DNA from: Calothrix sp. NIES-4101
GTDB lineage: Bacteria > Cyanobacteriota > Cyanobacteriia > Cyanobacteriales > Nostocaceae
Length of the DNA: 64,000 nt
NCBI GenBank assembly: GCA_004296455.1
Contig: AP018280.1
Coordinates: 186,001-250,000 of the forward strand
Reading direction: 5' to 3'
The notes beneath the pieces were generated by a model. It had not been told where the DNA came from, did no database searches, and was given only the letters and a program-made list of their open reading frames with translations. Every line of letters starts with the position of its first letter. Within the stretch, counting starts at the first letter, position 1. Of the stretch, positions 9,084-17,538 are shown in pieces. The position numbers were made by a program, and so were the translations under genes.

Positions 9084-10031
9084 ATGAAATTAAAATTTTT
9101 TCAGACAAGGCTGAAAATGCCTGTATTGTTTGCTTTAGTAACGGTCATTTTTACTTGCTTAATTATTATTCCTTTGACACCATCTGTTGGATTTGCTTCC
9201 AGTCAAAAAGCAAACATTCAGTTTGTTTCACCTAATTGGGTTGCTCAACAGGCAAAGAATTCTAACTTGCGTATTTTAGATGTGCGTAATGGACCATTAG
9301 ACTATATAAGCGGACACCTGCCCAATGCAGTACATATTGCTGATATAGCTTTTCGAGGACCACGAGAAGGCTTACCTTTCCAATATTGGAACAGTGAAAA
9401 ACTCAGTGAAATATTCACTAATTCTGGTGTAACGAATAATAGTAAAGTATTGGTTTACTCAGATAATCGGGATGTTTTAGGCGCAACAATGGTGGCGTAT
9501 CTGCTAGAACGTTCTGGGCTGCGAGATATTGCCGTATTAGATGGCGGTTATAAAGAATATCAAGCAACGCAAAATGTAACAAAAGAATTTCCCAAGTACA
9601 AGCCTAGTAAATTTGTGATTCGGGATAATCATTCAGTGCGGGTGAATTTAGATGAGATCAAAAAACTAATTGGGAAACCAGGAATTACTATCATCGATCC
9701 CCGACCAGAAAAGCTATTTGCAGGGGAGGAAAATTTGTTCATCCGCAACGGACATATTCCAGGTGCAGTTAATATTCCTTGGATAACGTTTACTGAAGCT
9801 GAAAATCCTCACAAGTTAAAGTCACTAGAAGAAATTCAGCAAATTTTGGCAGATAAAAAGATTAATAAATCGAGTGACATCATTGTTAGTTGTAGTACTG
9901 GGAGGGAAGCAACACTGCAATATGTTGTTTTAAAACATTTGCTGGGTTATCCCAAAGTCAGAATTTATGAAGGTTCTTGGACTGAGTATAGTTCTTACCC
10001 CGATTTACCTGTTGCTACTGGAATTAATTGA
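9084..10031 (+). CDS. Exported two-domain rhodanese (thiosulfate/3-mercaptopyruvate sulfurtransferase)
   Basis: 315 residues. A signal peptide or membrane anchor spans about residues 12-40. Two rhodanese domains follow: an inactive-looking N-terminal one (ILDVRNGPLDYISGHLPNAVHI) and a C-terminal one (IIDPRPEKLF, IRNGHIPGAVNIPW) with the active-site loop VSCSTGREAT, whose Cys carries the persulfide. Such enzymes move sulfane sulfur from thiosulfate or mercaptopyruvate to thiol acceptors. Outside the cytoplasm it could process thiosulfate during sulfur limitation. GGAG lies before the ATG. It is cotranscribed with the small gene at 10058 and divergent from cysA. Confidence 0.85.
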   Translation: MKLKFFQTRLKMPVLFALVTVIFTCLIIIPLTPSVGFASSQKANIQFVSPNWVAQQAKNSNLRILDVRNGPLDYISGHLPNAVHIADIAFRGPREGLPFQYWNSEKLSEIFTNSGVTNNSKVLVYSDNRDVLGATMVAYLLERSGLRDIAVLDGGYKEYQATQNVTKEFPKYKPSKFVIRDNHSVRVNLDEIKKLIGKPGITIIDPRPEKLFAGEENLFIRNGHIPGAVNIPWITFTEAENPHKLKSLEEIQQILADKKINKSSDIIVSCSTGREATLQYVVLKHLLGYPKVRIYEGSWTEYSSYPDLPVATGIN

Positions 10032-10057
10032 GTGAATCAAGAGAGGAGATGGAAAAC

Positions 10058-10219
10058 ATGAAATTAGGATTTTTTTGGCTAGGAATATTACTTGTCAATC
10101 TTAGTTTTAGCTATGCAAAATTAGCTATTACACAAAATCAAGAAATATTTATCAGTTGTACTACTAGCGAACCTCAACCAGAAAAAAAAGAGGCTAATGG
10201 GGGTAATCAAAAAACCTAA
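10058..10219 (+). CDS. Small exported protein of unknown function
   Basis: 53 residues from the ATG at 10058, chosen because GAGAGGAG stands about ten bases upstream; earlier in-frame starts exist at 10028 (GTG) and 10049. A hydrophobic N-terminal segment (FFWLGILLVNLSFSYA) looks like a signal peptide or anchor, followed by a short polar Lys/Glu-rich tail with one Cys (IFISCTTSEP). It follows the rhodanese gene closely and ends at a strong hairpin. No family recognised. Confidence 0.55.
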   Translation: MKLGFFWLGILLVNLSFSYAKLAITQNQEIFISCTTSEPQPEKKEANGGNQKT

Positions 10220-10261
10220 AAATTGATTAGAGAAGATTAAAAATCTCCTGAATTTTTGCAC

Positions 10262-10298
10262 TAATATACTTAGTACATGAACTGTACTAAGTATATTA
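10262..10298. terminator. Bidirectional hairpin between convergent units
   Basis: A perfect 15-base stem: TAATATACTTAGTAC (10262-10276), 7-base loop, and GTACTAAGTATATTA (10284-10298). It lies between the end of the rhodanese unit (+) and the end of the crp-like gene (-), the right place for a terminator serving both strands. It is AT-rich and lacks a clean T run, so another role as a symmetric protein site cannot be excluded. Confidence 0.6.
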
Positions 10299-10399
10299 AT
10301 CTATTACATATCTAGAATCTTTATAACTTGAAAGTCAAAATTAAAGCTAACTTCAGATAGAAATAGCGGGTTTGATTAAATCAAAAATATTAACATCCT

Positions 10400-11002
10400 T
10401 TATATTTCATAATGCCATAATTCTTGCACTTGTACGAGAGTCATATGCATAGGTAAACGCTGAATTATACCTTGTTCTTCCAACTGAGATAGAATACGTG
10501 TAACTGTAACGCGAGTAGAACCAGCAATTTCAGCGATATCTTGATGTGTTAAACGTAAATCAATCAGATGACCATTTTCAACTGCATGACCAAATTTTTT
10601 AGCTAACCAAGCAAGCAATTTAATGATGATTAAATCTACAGTTCTATAGCTACGAATAATCGTTAAATCCTCGGATTGCTGAATATGCTCCAGTAATACT
10701 TCTGGCATTGATAAAACATCATGTAAATATATTGCTGTAACTTCAACTTTAGTCAAGCACTCTATCTCAAAAGCCTCTGTTTTTGAAAGTTTTCTTCCAA
10801 CTATATCTCCCTCTCCCCATAATCCTAAAGTTACAATTGTGCCATCTTCTAACCATGTCAATGTTCGCACAACTCCTTTGTCAATTTTCCAGAGATAATT
10901 TTCCTCTAAAGGTAGGTAGCTCCTTCTTGGAAATATTTTATTATGAGATAGGGGAGCAAGTTTTAACTCTCCAATTATTGATTTGTTGGTCGAATATTTC
11001 AT
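10400..11002 (-). CDS. Crp/Fnr-family regulator, CysR candidate
   Basis: 200 residues. The cyclic-nucleotide-binding-like beta barrel is at about 20-95 ([33 protein letters not shown]), then the dimer helix, and a C-terminal helix-turn-helix [20 protein letters not shown]. The residues that bind cAMP are not conserved, so it likely senses another signal. Its gene overlaps the stop of cysE by four bases, so the two form an operon. In Synechococcus the sulfur regulator CysR is a Crp-family protein encoded among sulfur genes; by family and context this is a good candidate for the same role, but other cyanobacterial Crp types are possible. Confidence 0.8.
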   Translation of the reverse strand: MKYSTNKSIIGELKLAPLSHNKIFPRRSYLPLEENYLWKIDKGVVRTLTWLEDGTIVTLGLWGEGDIVGRKLSKTEAFEIECLTKVEVTAIYLHDVLSMPEVLLEHIQQSEDLTIIRSYRTVDLIIIKLLAWLAKKFGHAVENGHLIDLRLTHQDIAEIAGSTRVTVTRILSQLEEQGIIQRLPMHMTLVQVQELWHYEI

Positions 11003-11715
11003 ATTCCTGCACCATCTAAAAATTCTTCAATCAGTAAATTTGCAGCATCTGAAAAAACAGATTTTTGCTTGTTGTTAGGAGTTAAATAGCTTTCTGCACT
11101 ACTGAATCCCTGCTGTAACTGTTCTATTTCCCGTTCTAAATCTTTAATTCGATTAAATAATACTTGAATGACTTGAGCTTCTAAATCCGGTATCACCTCA
11201 TGCTGAAGTGATTCTAGAGTATCTTGTTTGCGAAAAATAGTTCTACCAGGTATACCTAACACAGTCCGATTTGCTGGAATATCTCGTAACACTATTGAAC
11301 CAGCAATAATCTCCACATTATCTCCAATATTGATACTGCCCAGAACTTTAGCACCAGCTCCAATAACAACATTGTTACCAATAGTGGGATGACGCTTTCC
11401 TGTCTCTTTTCCAGTACCACCTAACGTTACCCCTTGATAGATTGTTACGTTATCTCCAATTACAGTAGTCTCCCCAATCACTACTCCCATACCGTGGTTG
11501 ATAAAAACTCGTTTAGCAATTTTTGCTCCCGGATGAATTTCAATCCCAGTCAGAAAACGACCGAAATGGGATACTAAACGAGGTATTACTGGAATATCTA
11601 ATGAATGCAATTTATGTGCTACTTTATGCAAGAAAAGCGCATGAAATCCAGGACAACAAAACAGCATTTCCAACCAATTACTGACTGTTGAGTTGCCACG
11701 TATATCCATCAACAT
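10999..11715 (-). CDS. cysE: Serine O-acetyltransferase
   Basis: 238 residues from the ATG at 11715, chosen because GAGAGAGG stands upstream; a GTG at 11760 and ATGs at 11742 and 11709 are alternatives. The left-handed beta-helix hexapeptide domain is clear: [41 protein letters not shown] and [13 protein letters not shown], with the catalytic His in INHGMG. It makes O-acetylserine, the carbon skeleton for cysteine synthesis and often an inducer of sulfur regulators. The N-terminal helical domain is short, and a coiled C-terminal tail (about 180-210, [17 protein letters not shown]) follows, as in other cyanobacterial CysE. It overlaps the crp-like gene downstream. Confidence 0.9.
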   Translation of the reverse strand: MLMDIRGNSTVSNWLEMLFCCPGFHALFLHKVAHKLHSLDIPVIPRLVSHFGRFLTGIEIHPGAKIAKRVFINHGMGVVIGETTVIGDNVTIYQGVTLGGTGKETGKRHPTIGNNVVIGAGAKVLGSINIGDNVEIIAGSIVLRDIPANRTVLGIPGRTIFRKQDTLESLQHEVIPDLEAQVIQVLFNRIKDLEREIEQLQQGFSSAESYLTPNNKQKSVFSDAANLLIEEFLDGAGI

Positions 11716-12019
11716 CTTCAAACTACCTCTCTCTTTCAGCATTTGCGTCCACAAAGTCACTCCGTGGCTGTCTTCTTTCTTTGGGGTAGGACTATCCCTA
11801 ATTTACATTTCAACTTATACTCATCTTTAAATCTACATTAAGTCGGTCAGTTTACAGTACTTTTTTGGCAAAATTACTATATGAAACTTAATATTTGTCT
11901 CGATTCCTCGATTAGCTATTGCCTACAGGCCTCTTACTTTAAGAATTTTTCAAAAATACTAAAATCCTATCAACCAACCGTAGTATATTAATGTAGAACA
12001 TTTAAATTTAGTTACTGCT
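11716..12019. promoter_or_regulatory. Divergent promoter region cysE / second Rrf2 gene
   Basis: Facing cysE, GTACTTTTTTG (11857-11867, plus strand) equals the 11-mer upstream of cysA, and CGGTCAGTTTACAGTAC overlaps it at 11844-11860. Facing the Rrf2 gene is the site CTATCAACCAACCGTAGTAT at 11967-11986. Two nearby operators are consistent with coordinated control of cysE and the regulator. No gene is visible between. Confidence 0.45.
11967..11986 (+). promoter_or_regulatory. Candidate operator upstream of the second Rrf2 gene
   Basis: CTATCAACCAACCGTAGTAT ends 33 bases before the GTG start at 12020. It matches the site before the nitroreductase gene (minus strand 32736-32717) at 17 of 20 positions. 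Its position overlapping or just upstream of the likely -10 (TATATTAAT) would suit autoregulation by Rrf2. Binding is an inference. Confidence 0.5.
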
Positions 12020-12457
12020 GTGGGATTATCTTCAAGAGTAGAATATGCATTTTTGGCGCTGATGGAGCTAGCTGATAATTACAATACCCAAAACCCTCTC
12101 AAAATTAGCGAAATTGCAGAGCGTCATTCCATGCCAGAGCGCTACTTAGAGCAAATTCTTTCTGCTTTGCGAAAGGAGGGAATTATCCAAAGTATGCGGG
12201 GAGCCAAAGGTGGATATGTTCTGGTACAAGAACCTTGGAAAATTACTTTGCACTCATGTATCACAATTGTTGATGGTGAGGAAAACTCTAAAGAAATTGA
12301 GAGTTCTGATTCTTCCAATATAGAAAAGAGTGTAATTTATGAAATTTGGGAGCAAGCTCACCAAGCTTCTCAAGGTGTTTTTAAAAGCTTTACCATTCAA
12401 GATTTGTGCCAGCAAAGAGATACATATCGACAAAACGGCACAATGTATTATATTTAA
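12020..12457 (+). CDS. Rrf2-family transcriptional regulator (second copy)
   Basis: 145 residues from a GTG. It parallels the protein at 812: GLSSRVEYAFLALMELADNY, IAERHSMPERYLEQILSALR, MRGAKGGYVLVQEP as wing, and a C-terminal IQDLCQQRDTYRQNGTMYYI very like the other copy. It also lacks the three-Cys Fe-S motif. The two are paralogues and probably respond to related signals. It is divergent from the cysE-crp operon and lies upstream of the SsuA-like gene, so sulfur control is likely by context. Confidence 0.85.
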   Translation: MGLSSRVEYAFLALMELADNYNTQNPLKISEIAERHSMPERYLEQILSALRKEGIIQSMRGAKGGYVLVQEPWKITLHSCITIVDGEENSKEIESSDSSNIEKSVIYEIWEQAHQASQGVFKSFTIQDLCQQRDTYRQNGTMYYI

Positions 12458-12874
12458 CACATATATCCAAAGTCAGGAATACCTAAAAGACTATAATTCT
12501 TGACTAAGTCAAGTTTTGATGACTTTTTAAGTACATTTGTACCTAAAATTTGGACAAAAACTAATTACAAATAGTGCAAGATTCGTTCATAAAAGTTTTC
12601 TAGAGTTATAAATGTCCTGCAATCAATCCTCCTTCCAACATTTACAAAAAAGGCACATACAACTTCCTGAATCTTTCAGTTTCATATTTCAGCAAAAAGT
12701 TAAATAGTCCTTTTTCTCTGGACAGCTTGTCTCAAGTTTTGCAGTTTTTTGTCAAAAATTGCTCTAAAGATATTTAAAATCATCAACTACACTTGCTTTT
12801 CAAGCTTTTTCATGCAATATTTCTGTTTATTAAAACTACGACAAATTGATAGACTTGCAGTAGTTAAATAACTT
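12458..12874. other. Spacer upstream of the SsuA-like gene
   Basis: No gene seen. TAAGTACATTTGTACCTAAA near 12528-12547 contains a short inverted repeat (GTACATTTGTAC) and resembles the GTAC-containing pieces before cysA and cysE. The rest is AT-rich and should hold the promoter of the binding-protein gene. Confidence 0.35.
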
Positions 12875-13996
12875 ATGAATTATGTATTTACCCTTAATCA
12901 CAAAGTAGCTATGTTGACAAATATATCTTTAGGGTGGCGGTTGAGTGATTTATCAGACTTCCTTCGGAGATATAAACGGCAAAGAATTCGTGCCTTTTCT
13001 TTACTATTTGCAATAGGGTTTAGTTTCACTCTGGCACTATCTGCTTGTTCTTCTAAGACAAGCGATAATTCAGTGGCAACACAAACAACCCCAACGGCAA
13101 ATCCAACCCCAACCTCAGAAGTAACTGGTAAAGTGGTTCGCATTGGTTATCAGAAAGCAGCAACAATCCTCTTTTCTCTAAAGGCAAAAGGAGATTTGGA
13201 GAAAGCTTTGACAGCTTCAGGTGCTTCCGTAGTGTGGAATGAATTTCCTGCTGGACCACCATTATTAGAAGCGATAAACTCAGGAAGTGTTGATTTTGGT
13301 TATACCGGAGAAGCTCCACCTGTATTTGCTCAAGCTGCGGGTACACCTCTGCTTTATGTTGCCTATGATCCTTTAAGCACAAAGGCTGAAGCTATTGTGG
13401 TTCCCAAAGATTCACCAATTAAAAATGTGGCTGATCTCAAGGGGAAAAAAGTAGCCTTCGCGAAAGGTTCTAATGCTAATTATTTAGTAGTAAAAGCCTT
13501 AGAAAAAGCTGGACTCAAGTACACTGACATTACACCAGTCTTTCTCACACCTGCCGATGGACGCGCTGCTTTTGAAGGCAAAAATGTTGATGCTTGGGCA
13601 GTATGGGACCCTTATTTAGCTGTAGCTGAGAAAGCTTTAGGCGCAAGAATTCTCACCGATGCGACAGGAGTTGCTCCCAATCGTGGATATTATCTTGCAG
13701 CCAAGTCTTTTGTAGATAATAATCCCGCAGGATTGAAAACAGTTCTGGATGAAGTGAAGAAAACTAGCGACTGGGCTAAAGGCAATCCCACTGAAGTGGC
13801 ACAGTTACTTTCTCCAGTGTTGGGTATAGATGCTGCGGTATTGGAGACAGCAGAAAAACGCCGCGATTATGATGTGCTTCCTCTCACTGATGAAGTGATT
13901 ACCAAACAACAAGAAGTTGCAGACACATTCTACAAAATTAAATTGATACCTAAGCAAATTAATGTGAAGGAAATCGTTTGGCAGGGCGATAATTAA
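12875..13996 (+). CDS. Aliphatic sulfonate ABC transporter substrate-binding lipoprotein (SsuA-like)
   Basis: 373 residues. The N-terminus has a basic region, a membrane segment and a lipobox FTLALSAC (Cys near residue 58), then a low-complexity Thr/Pro linker typical of cyanobacterial lipoproteins. The mature part is SsuA/TauA-like: VRIGYQKAATILFSLKAKGDLEKAL, WNEFPAGPPLLEAINSGSVDFGYTGEAPPVFAQAAG, and GKKVAFAKGSNANYLVVKAL. It should bind alkanesulfonates or related compounds outside the membrane. No SsuB or SsuC gene is adjacent, so the permease is elsewhere. It is followed by a hairpin terminator. Alternatives are nitrate- or thiamine-precursor-binding relatives, less likely. Confidence 0.85.
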   Translation: MNYVFTLNHKVAMLTNISLGWRLSDLSDFLRRYKRQRIRAFSLLFAIGFSFTLALSACSSKTSDNSVATQTTPTANPTPTSEVTGKVVRIGYQKAATILFSLKAKGDLEKALTASGASVVWNEFPAGPPLLEAINSGSVDFGYTGEAPPVFAQAAGTPLLYVAYDPLSTKAEAIVVPKDSPIKNVADLKGKKVAFAKGSNANYLVVKALEKAGLKYTDITPVFLTPADGRAAFEGKNVDAWAVWDPYLAVAEKALGARILTDATGVAPNRGYYLAAKSFVDNNPAGLKTVLDEVKKTSDWAKGNPTEVAQLLSPVLGIDAAVLETAEKRRDYDVLPLTDEVITKQQEVADTFYKIKLIPKQINVKEIVWQGDN

Positions 13997-14008
13997 CTTG
14001 GAAAAGTT

Positions 14009-14035
14009 GGTAGAGACGAGATTCACGTCTCTACC
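14009..14035 (+). terminator. Hairpin after the SsuA-like gene
   Basis: GGTAGAGACG (14009-14018), 7-base loop, CGTCTCTACC (14026-14035): a perfect 10-base stem 13 bases after the stop. The TAGAGAC arm also builds the palindrome at 30632, so it belongs to a repeat family widely used as a terminator-like spacer. No T run follows. Confidence 0.55.
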
Positions 14036-14083
14036 TAAGCGCCAGCAAAGAAGTTTTTTCAAATCTGGAAAATGCTGGGTCAG

Positions 14084-14770
14084 CTACTTTGTCGCAGTCG
14101 CATAAATAAAATAGTTATCTGTTATTTTGATATCAGCTTGAAAGCCAGCCTTGTTGAGATGCGATCGCAACGTATCTGGTTGATAAAAAACTTTAACTAT
14201 TTTATATTCTTGACCATCATTTAGTTTACGATTTTGATATATACTTTTCTCATTTTCAAGGATATGATTTTTAGCTGTTGATGTCGGCTCAAAGCGAGAA
14301 TCAATCATAAATAATTTCCCCCTAGCACTCACAGATTTATAAACTTTATTTAAAAATAAATCCAGTAATTCAGGCGGTACATGGGATAACCAAAATGAGA
14401 AAAATACTAAATCATATTCAGCCTCTGGTTCCCATGCAAATAAATCAACTTGGGAATACTTAACATTCGGCGAATTTAATTTATGACGATTAATTTCGAT
14501 TACTGCTTGAGATGCATCAAGAGCAGTGATTTTATTCCCAATTTTTAAAAGTTCTTGCGTCCAAATTCCCGTTCCTGATGCCAATTCTAAAATTGTATTT
14601 ACTGTTGGAATTTGCTATAATGCGTTTTTAACTATATCAACCTCCTGGAACCAGCGTTTGTTTATTTCCTCTCCACGGTCATAGCGTCCTTGTCTATAAA
14701 ACCATTCATCATATTCGCTAGCTCTAGCACAATAGTAATTAATTTGTTGTTGAATAATATTATCTATCAT
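14084..14770 (-). pseudogene. SAM-dependent methyltransferase with an in-frame amber stop
   Basis: From the ATG at 14770 the frame reads MIDNIIQQQINYYCARASEY and continues to a TAG at 14617-14615, then stays open in the same frame to 14084. The joined product would have 228 residues. After the stop it has the class I SAM-binding motif ILELASGTGIWTQEL, ALDAS (acidic end of strand 2) and YDLVFFSFWLSHVPP. The stop lies just before motif I, so the N-terminal piece is useless alone; a restart downstream would give a 166-residue protein lacking the first helix. It is converging on the SsuA-like gene. Substrate unknown. Confidence 0.75.
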
Positions 14771-14935
14771 TACATATTTATCCTTGTTAATAATATCACT
14801 TTGATTTAGACTTTGTTCGACGATATTACTATGCTTATTCTGAAAGACTGCAACACTTATATTAATACATCAAACGAAAATTTACTTATATCATTCAATC
14901 TTTTTACTATATTTATTCGCCATATGAATTAAAAT

Positions 14936-14955
14936 CGGTCAACTTATCGTAGTAT
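14936..14955 (+). promoter_or_regulatory. Candidate operator upstream of the AprA-like gene
   Basis: CGGTCAACTTATCGTAGTAT, matching the site at 11967 in 15 of 20 positions, including the whole CGTAGTAT end. It lies 149 bases before the GTG at 15105, followed by ATAGATAATATAT which could serve as a -10 region. Confidence 0.45.
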
Positions 14956-15104
14956 ATAGATAATATATGGTGAACAATGTCAGGCTCAAGTGAGTCCCAT
15001 CCCCTAGTGTGACAACACCAAAACCATAATTAGTGGAGTTTTTGGTATCGTCTCATGGAGATTCTGTTATTACCTGAATCCAAAGTCCAAAATCCATTAA
15101 CAGG

Positions 15105-16832
15105 GTGACAAACGTGAATACTCAAAAGATAAATACACAACAGATTAAAACGGATGTCCTCGTCATTGGTGGTGGAACTGCGGGAACAATGGCAGCCATC
15201 AAAGCTAAACAAGCTAATCCTAGTTGTGAGGTATTGATTCTCGAAAAAGCTAACATTCGTCGTAGTGGTGCGATCGCTATGGGAATGGATGGGGTAAATA
15301 CAGCAGTGATTCCCGGATATTCGACACCAGAGCAATATGTACGGGAAGTCACCATTGCTAATGATGGCATTCTCCACCAAAAAGCCGTCTACCAAACCGC
15401 ACTATTAGGTTATGAAACCATTCAAGAATTGGAAAGTTGGGGTGTCAAGTTCCAGAAAGACCCCCAAGGAAATTATGATGTTAAGCAAGTGCATCGAGTC
15501 GGCAAATATGTACTACCGATGCCAGAAGGTAAAGACCTCAAAACCATTCTTACCCGACAAGTAAAACGCCACAAAGTCCAAGTAACCAATCGTGTGATGG
15601 CAACCAGGGTGATGGTGAAAGATGGGAGAGTGATCGGTGCAGTTGGCTTCGATGTGCGGGGTGGGGATTTTGTTGTTATTCAAGCCAAAGCAGTAATTCT
15701 CTGTACAGGAGCTTGTGGAAGATTAGGATTACCAGCCTCTGGGTATCTTTACGGAACTTACGAGAATCCTACCAATGCCGGAGATGGTTATTCAATGGCA
15801 TATCATGCAGGAGCAGAACTGACGAACATTGAAAGCTTCCAAATTAACCCACTAATTAAAGATTACAATGGTCCAGCCTGTGCCTATGTTGCTGGTCCAT
15901 TTGGTGCATACACTGCCAACGCAGAAGGATATCGCTTTATCAATTGCGATTATTGGAGCGGTCAAATGATGCTGGAGATTTGGAAAGAATTAAACTCTGG
16001 TAATGGACCAATTCAATTAAAAATGAATCATCTAGATGAAGATACTATCTCCGAAATTGAATCGATTTTATGGTCAAATGAGCGACCAAGTAGAGGACGT
16101 TTTCACGAGGGTAGAGGAGAAGATTACCGTACCCATGGGATTGAAATGAATATTTCCGAAATTGGTTTGTGTAGTGGACATAGTGCTTCTGGGGTGTGGG
16201 TAAATGAAAAAGCAGAAACCACAGTACCGGGATTATATGCAGCAGGAGATATGGCGAGTGTACCCCACAATTATATGATTGGGGCATTCGTTTTTGGTCG
16301 TTTGGCTGGGATTAATGCTGTTGAATATATTCACAATTTAGAGCATTTAGAGCCAGATACAGAATTTTTAGAAACAGAAAAAGCTCGTATTTATGCACCC
16401 TTAAATCAGCCTCATGGTATACCCCACACTCAAGTCGAATACAAGTTGCGACGTTTAGTTAATGACTATTTACAGCCACCAAAATCCAGCCACAAAATGG
16501 ATATTGGACTCAATCATTTTGTTCGCTACCACGAGACTTTAGCGCAAATGGGAGCCAGGGATGCTCACGAATTGATGCGTTGTATGGAAGTACATTTTAT
16601 TCGTGATTGTGCGGAAATGGCAGCACGAGCATCTCTGTATCGCCAGGAAAGTCGTTGGGGTTTATATCACTATCGTCTTGATTATCCAGATAAGAATAAT
16701 CAGGAATGGTTCTGTCATGTAAATTTGCAAAAAAATTCTCAAGGAGAAATGGTTTTATTTAAGCGTTCTGTAGAACCTTATGTAGTGGAGGTAGATTTAG
16801 ACAGAGAAGTTTATGATGTAGTAAAACAATAA
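15105..16832 (+). CDS. AprA-like FAD flavoprotein (fumarate reductase/APS reductase superfamily)
   Basis: 575 residues from a GTG, no signal peptide. The FAD-binding motif DVLVIGGGTAGTMAA is at 17-31, NAGDGYSMAYHAGAEL at about 225-239, GHSASGVWV near 358-366 and VPGLYAAGD near 374-382. The domain order is that of adenylylsulfate reductase alpha, and GHSASG aligns with the active-site His segment of AprA. An AprB-like ferredoxin (18234) and a HEAT-repeat protein follow after a GNAT remnant and a GST. Cyanobacteria assimilate sulfate through PAPS or APS reductase of another type, so this protein probably acts on a different sulfur compound. Succinate/aspartate oxidase-type activity is an alternative. 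Confidence 0.8.
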   Translation: MTNVNTQKINTQQIKTDVLVIGGGTAGTMAAIKAKQANPSCEVLILEKANIRRSGAIAMGMDGVNTAVIPGYSTPEQYVREVTIANDGILHQKAVYQTALLGYETIQELESWGVKFQKDPQGNYDVKQVHRVGKYVLPMPEGKDLKTILTRQVKRHKVQVTNRVMATRVMVKDGRVIGAVGFDVRGGDFVVIQAKAVILCTGACGRLGLPASGYLYGTYENPTNAGDGYSMAYHAGAELTNIESFQINPLIKDYNGPACAYVAGPFGAYTANAEGYRFINCDYWSGQMMLEIWKELNSGNGPIQLKMNHLDEDTISEIESILWSNERPSRGRFHEGRGEDYRTHGIEMNISEIGLCSGHSASGVWVNEKAETTVPGLYAAGDMASVPHNYMIGAFVFGRLAGINAVEYIHNLEHLEPDTEFLETEKARIYAPLNQPHGIPHTQVEYKLRRLVNDYLQPPKSSHKMDIGLNHFVRYHETLAQMGARDAHELMRCMEVHFIRDCAEMAARASLYRQESRWGLYHYRLDYPDKNNQEWFCHVNLQKNSQGEMVLFKRSVEPYVVEVDLDREVYDVVKQ

Positions 16833-16850
16833 GTTTTGGACTACTGAATT

Positions 16851-17436
16851 ATGACTAATAAAATTGCGATCGCCAAACAAGTTACAATTAGAAAAGCTGA
16901 GATTAAAGATGCAGAAAGAATTACTCATCTGTGCAAACAACTTGAATATTCTGTGACGCAGTTACAAATAGAGCAATGCCTTACCAAAATTAAAAATGAT
17001 GATTCTAAGATAAGTAAGTCGGCACGATAAAACCAAGGTATGTTGAGTTTTGTAAAAAGCCTGGAACGATTCTTTTATAAGCTCTTTGTTGGCTTTACAC
17101 TTCGTTACATAGGTTGATTTTTTAACGCCGACTTACTTACTATACGTTGCAGTTCTAGCAAATGACCATGTAATTGGTTTAGTACAAGCATATATCCGTA
17201 ATTTGATACTTTGTCCTACTCTTGCATTTGTTCATTGTTTAGTTGTAGATAAAAATTATCGACATCATGGATTGGGAAGACTTTTAATGAAACATATTGA
17301 AGAGTGGATTTCTTTTGTTGGATATGATGGAACTTTGCTGCGTTCTGACATTAAACGTGAAGAATCACATTTATTTTACGAGAAGATTGGCTACACAAAT
17401 ACCAAACAGCAAAAGACATTTCATAAGGCATTATAA
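16851..17436 (+). pseudogene. GNAT acetyltransferase gene interrupted by a small element
   Basis: The first part reads TIRKAEIKDAERITHLCKQ from the ATG at 16851 and is broken after SKI by the 125-base element at 17013. The second part continues VAVLANDHVIGLVQAY, DKNYRHHGLGRLLMKHIE (acetyl-CoA loop) and SHLFYEKIGY to 17436. Removing the element with one TA copy leaves exactly 153 codons in one frame. GNAT proteins transfer an acetyl group from acetyl-CoA; substrate unknown. It starts 18 bases after the AprA-like gene, so it was probably in that operon, and its insertion may affect expression of the genes behind it. Confidence 0.85.
17013..17137. mobile_element. MITE (125 bp) with TA target duplication
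   Basis: Ends are perfect 11-base inverted repeats AGTAAGTCGGC (17013-17023) and GCCGACTTACT (17127-17137), flanked by TA on both sides (17011-17012 and 17138-17139). TA duplication and short non-coding body are typical of elements mobilised by IS630/Tc1-mariner-type transposases. It splits the GNAT gene. No transposase with these ends lies in the window. Confidence 0.85.
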
Positions 17437-17538
17437 ACGCTTCATCACATAACCAATTACAAAAACACAAATATCATTGAAAAACATAGTAGGGAATTTC
17501 TGAGTAACAAATGAACTTTACTATCCCAAGGGAAAAAG

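Noticed and set aside
16851-17436. Programmed frameshift in the GNAT gene
   Set aside because: The break is an insertion with inverted repeats and TA duplication, not a slippery site.
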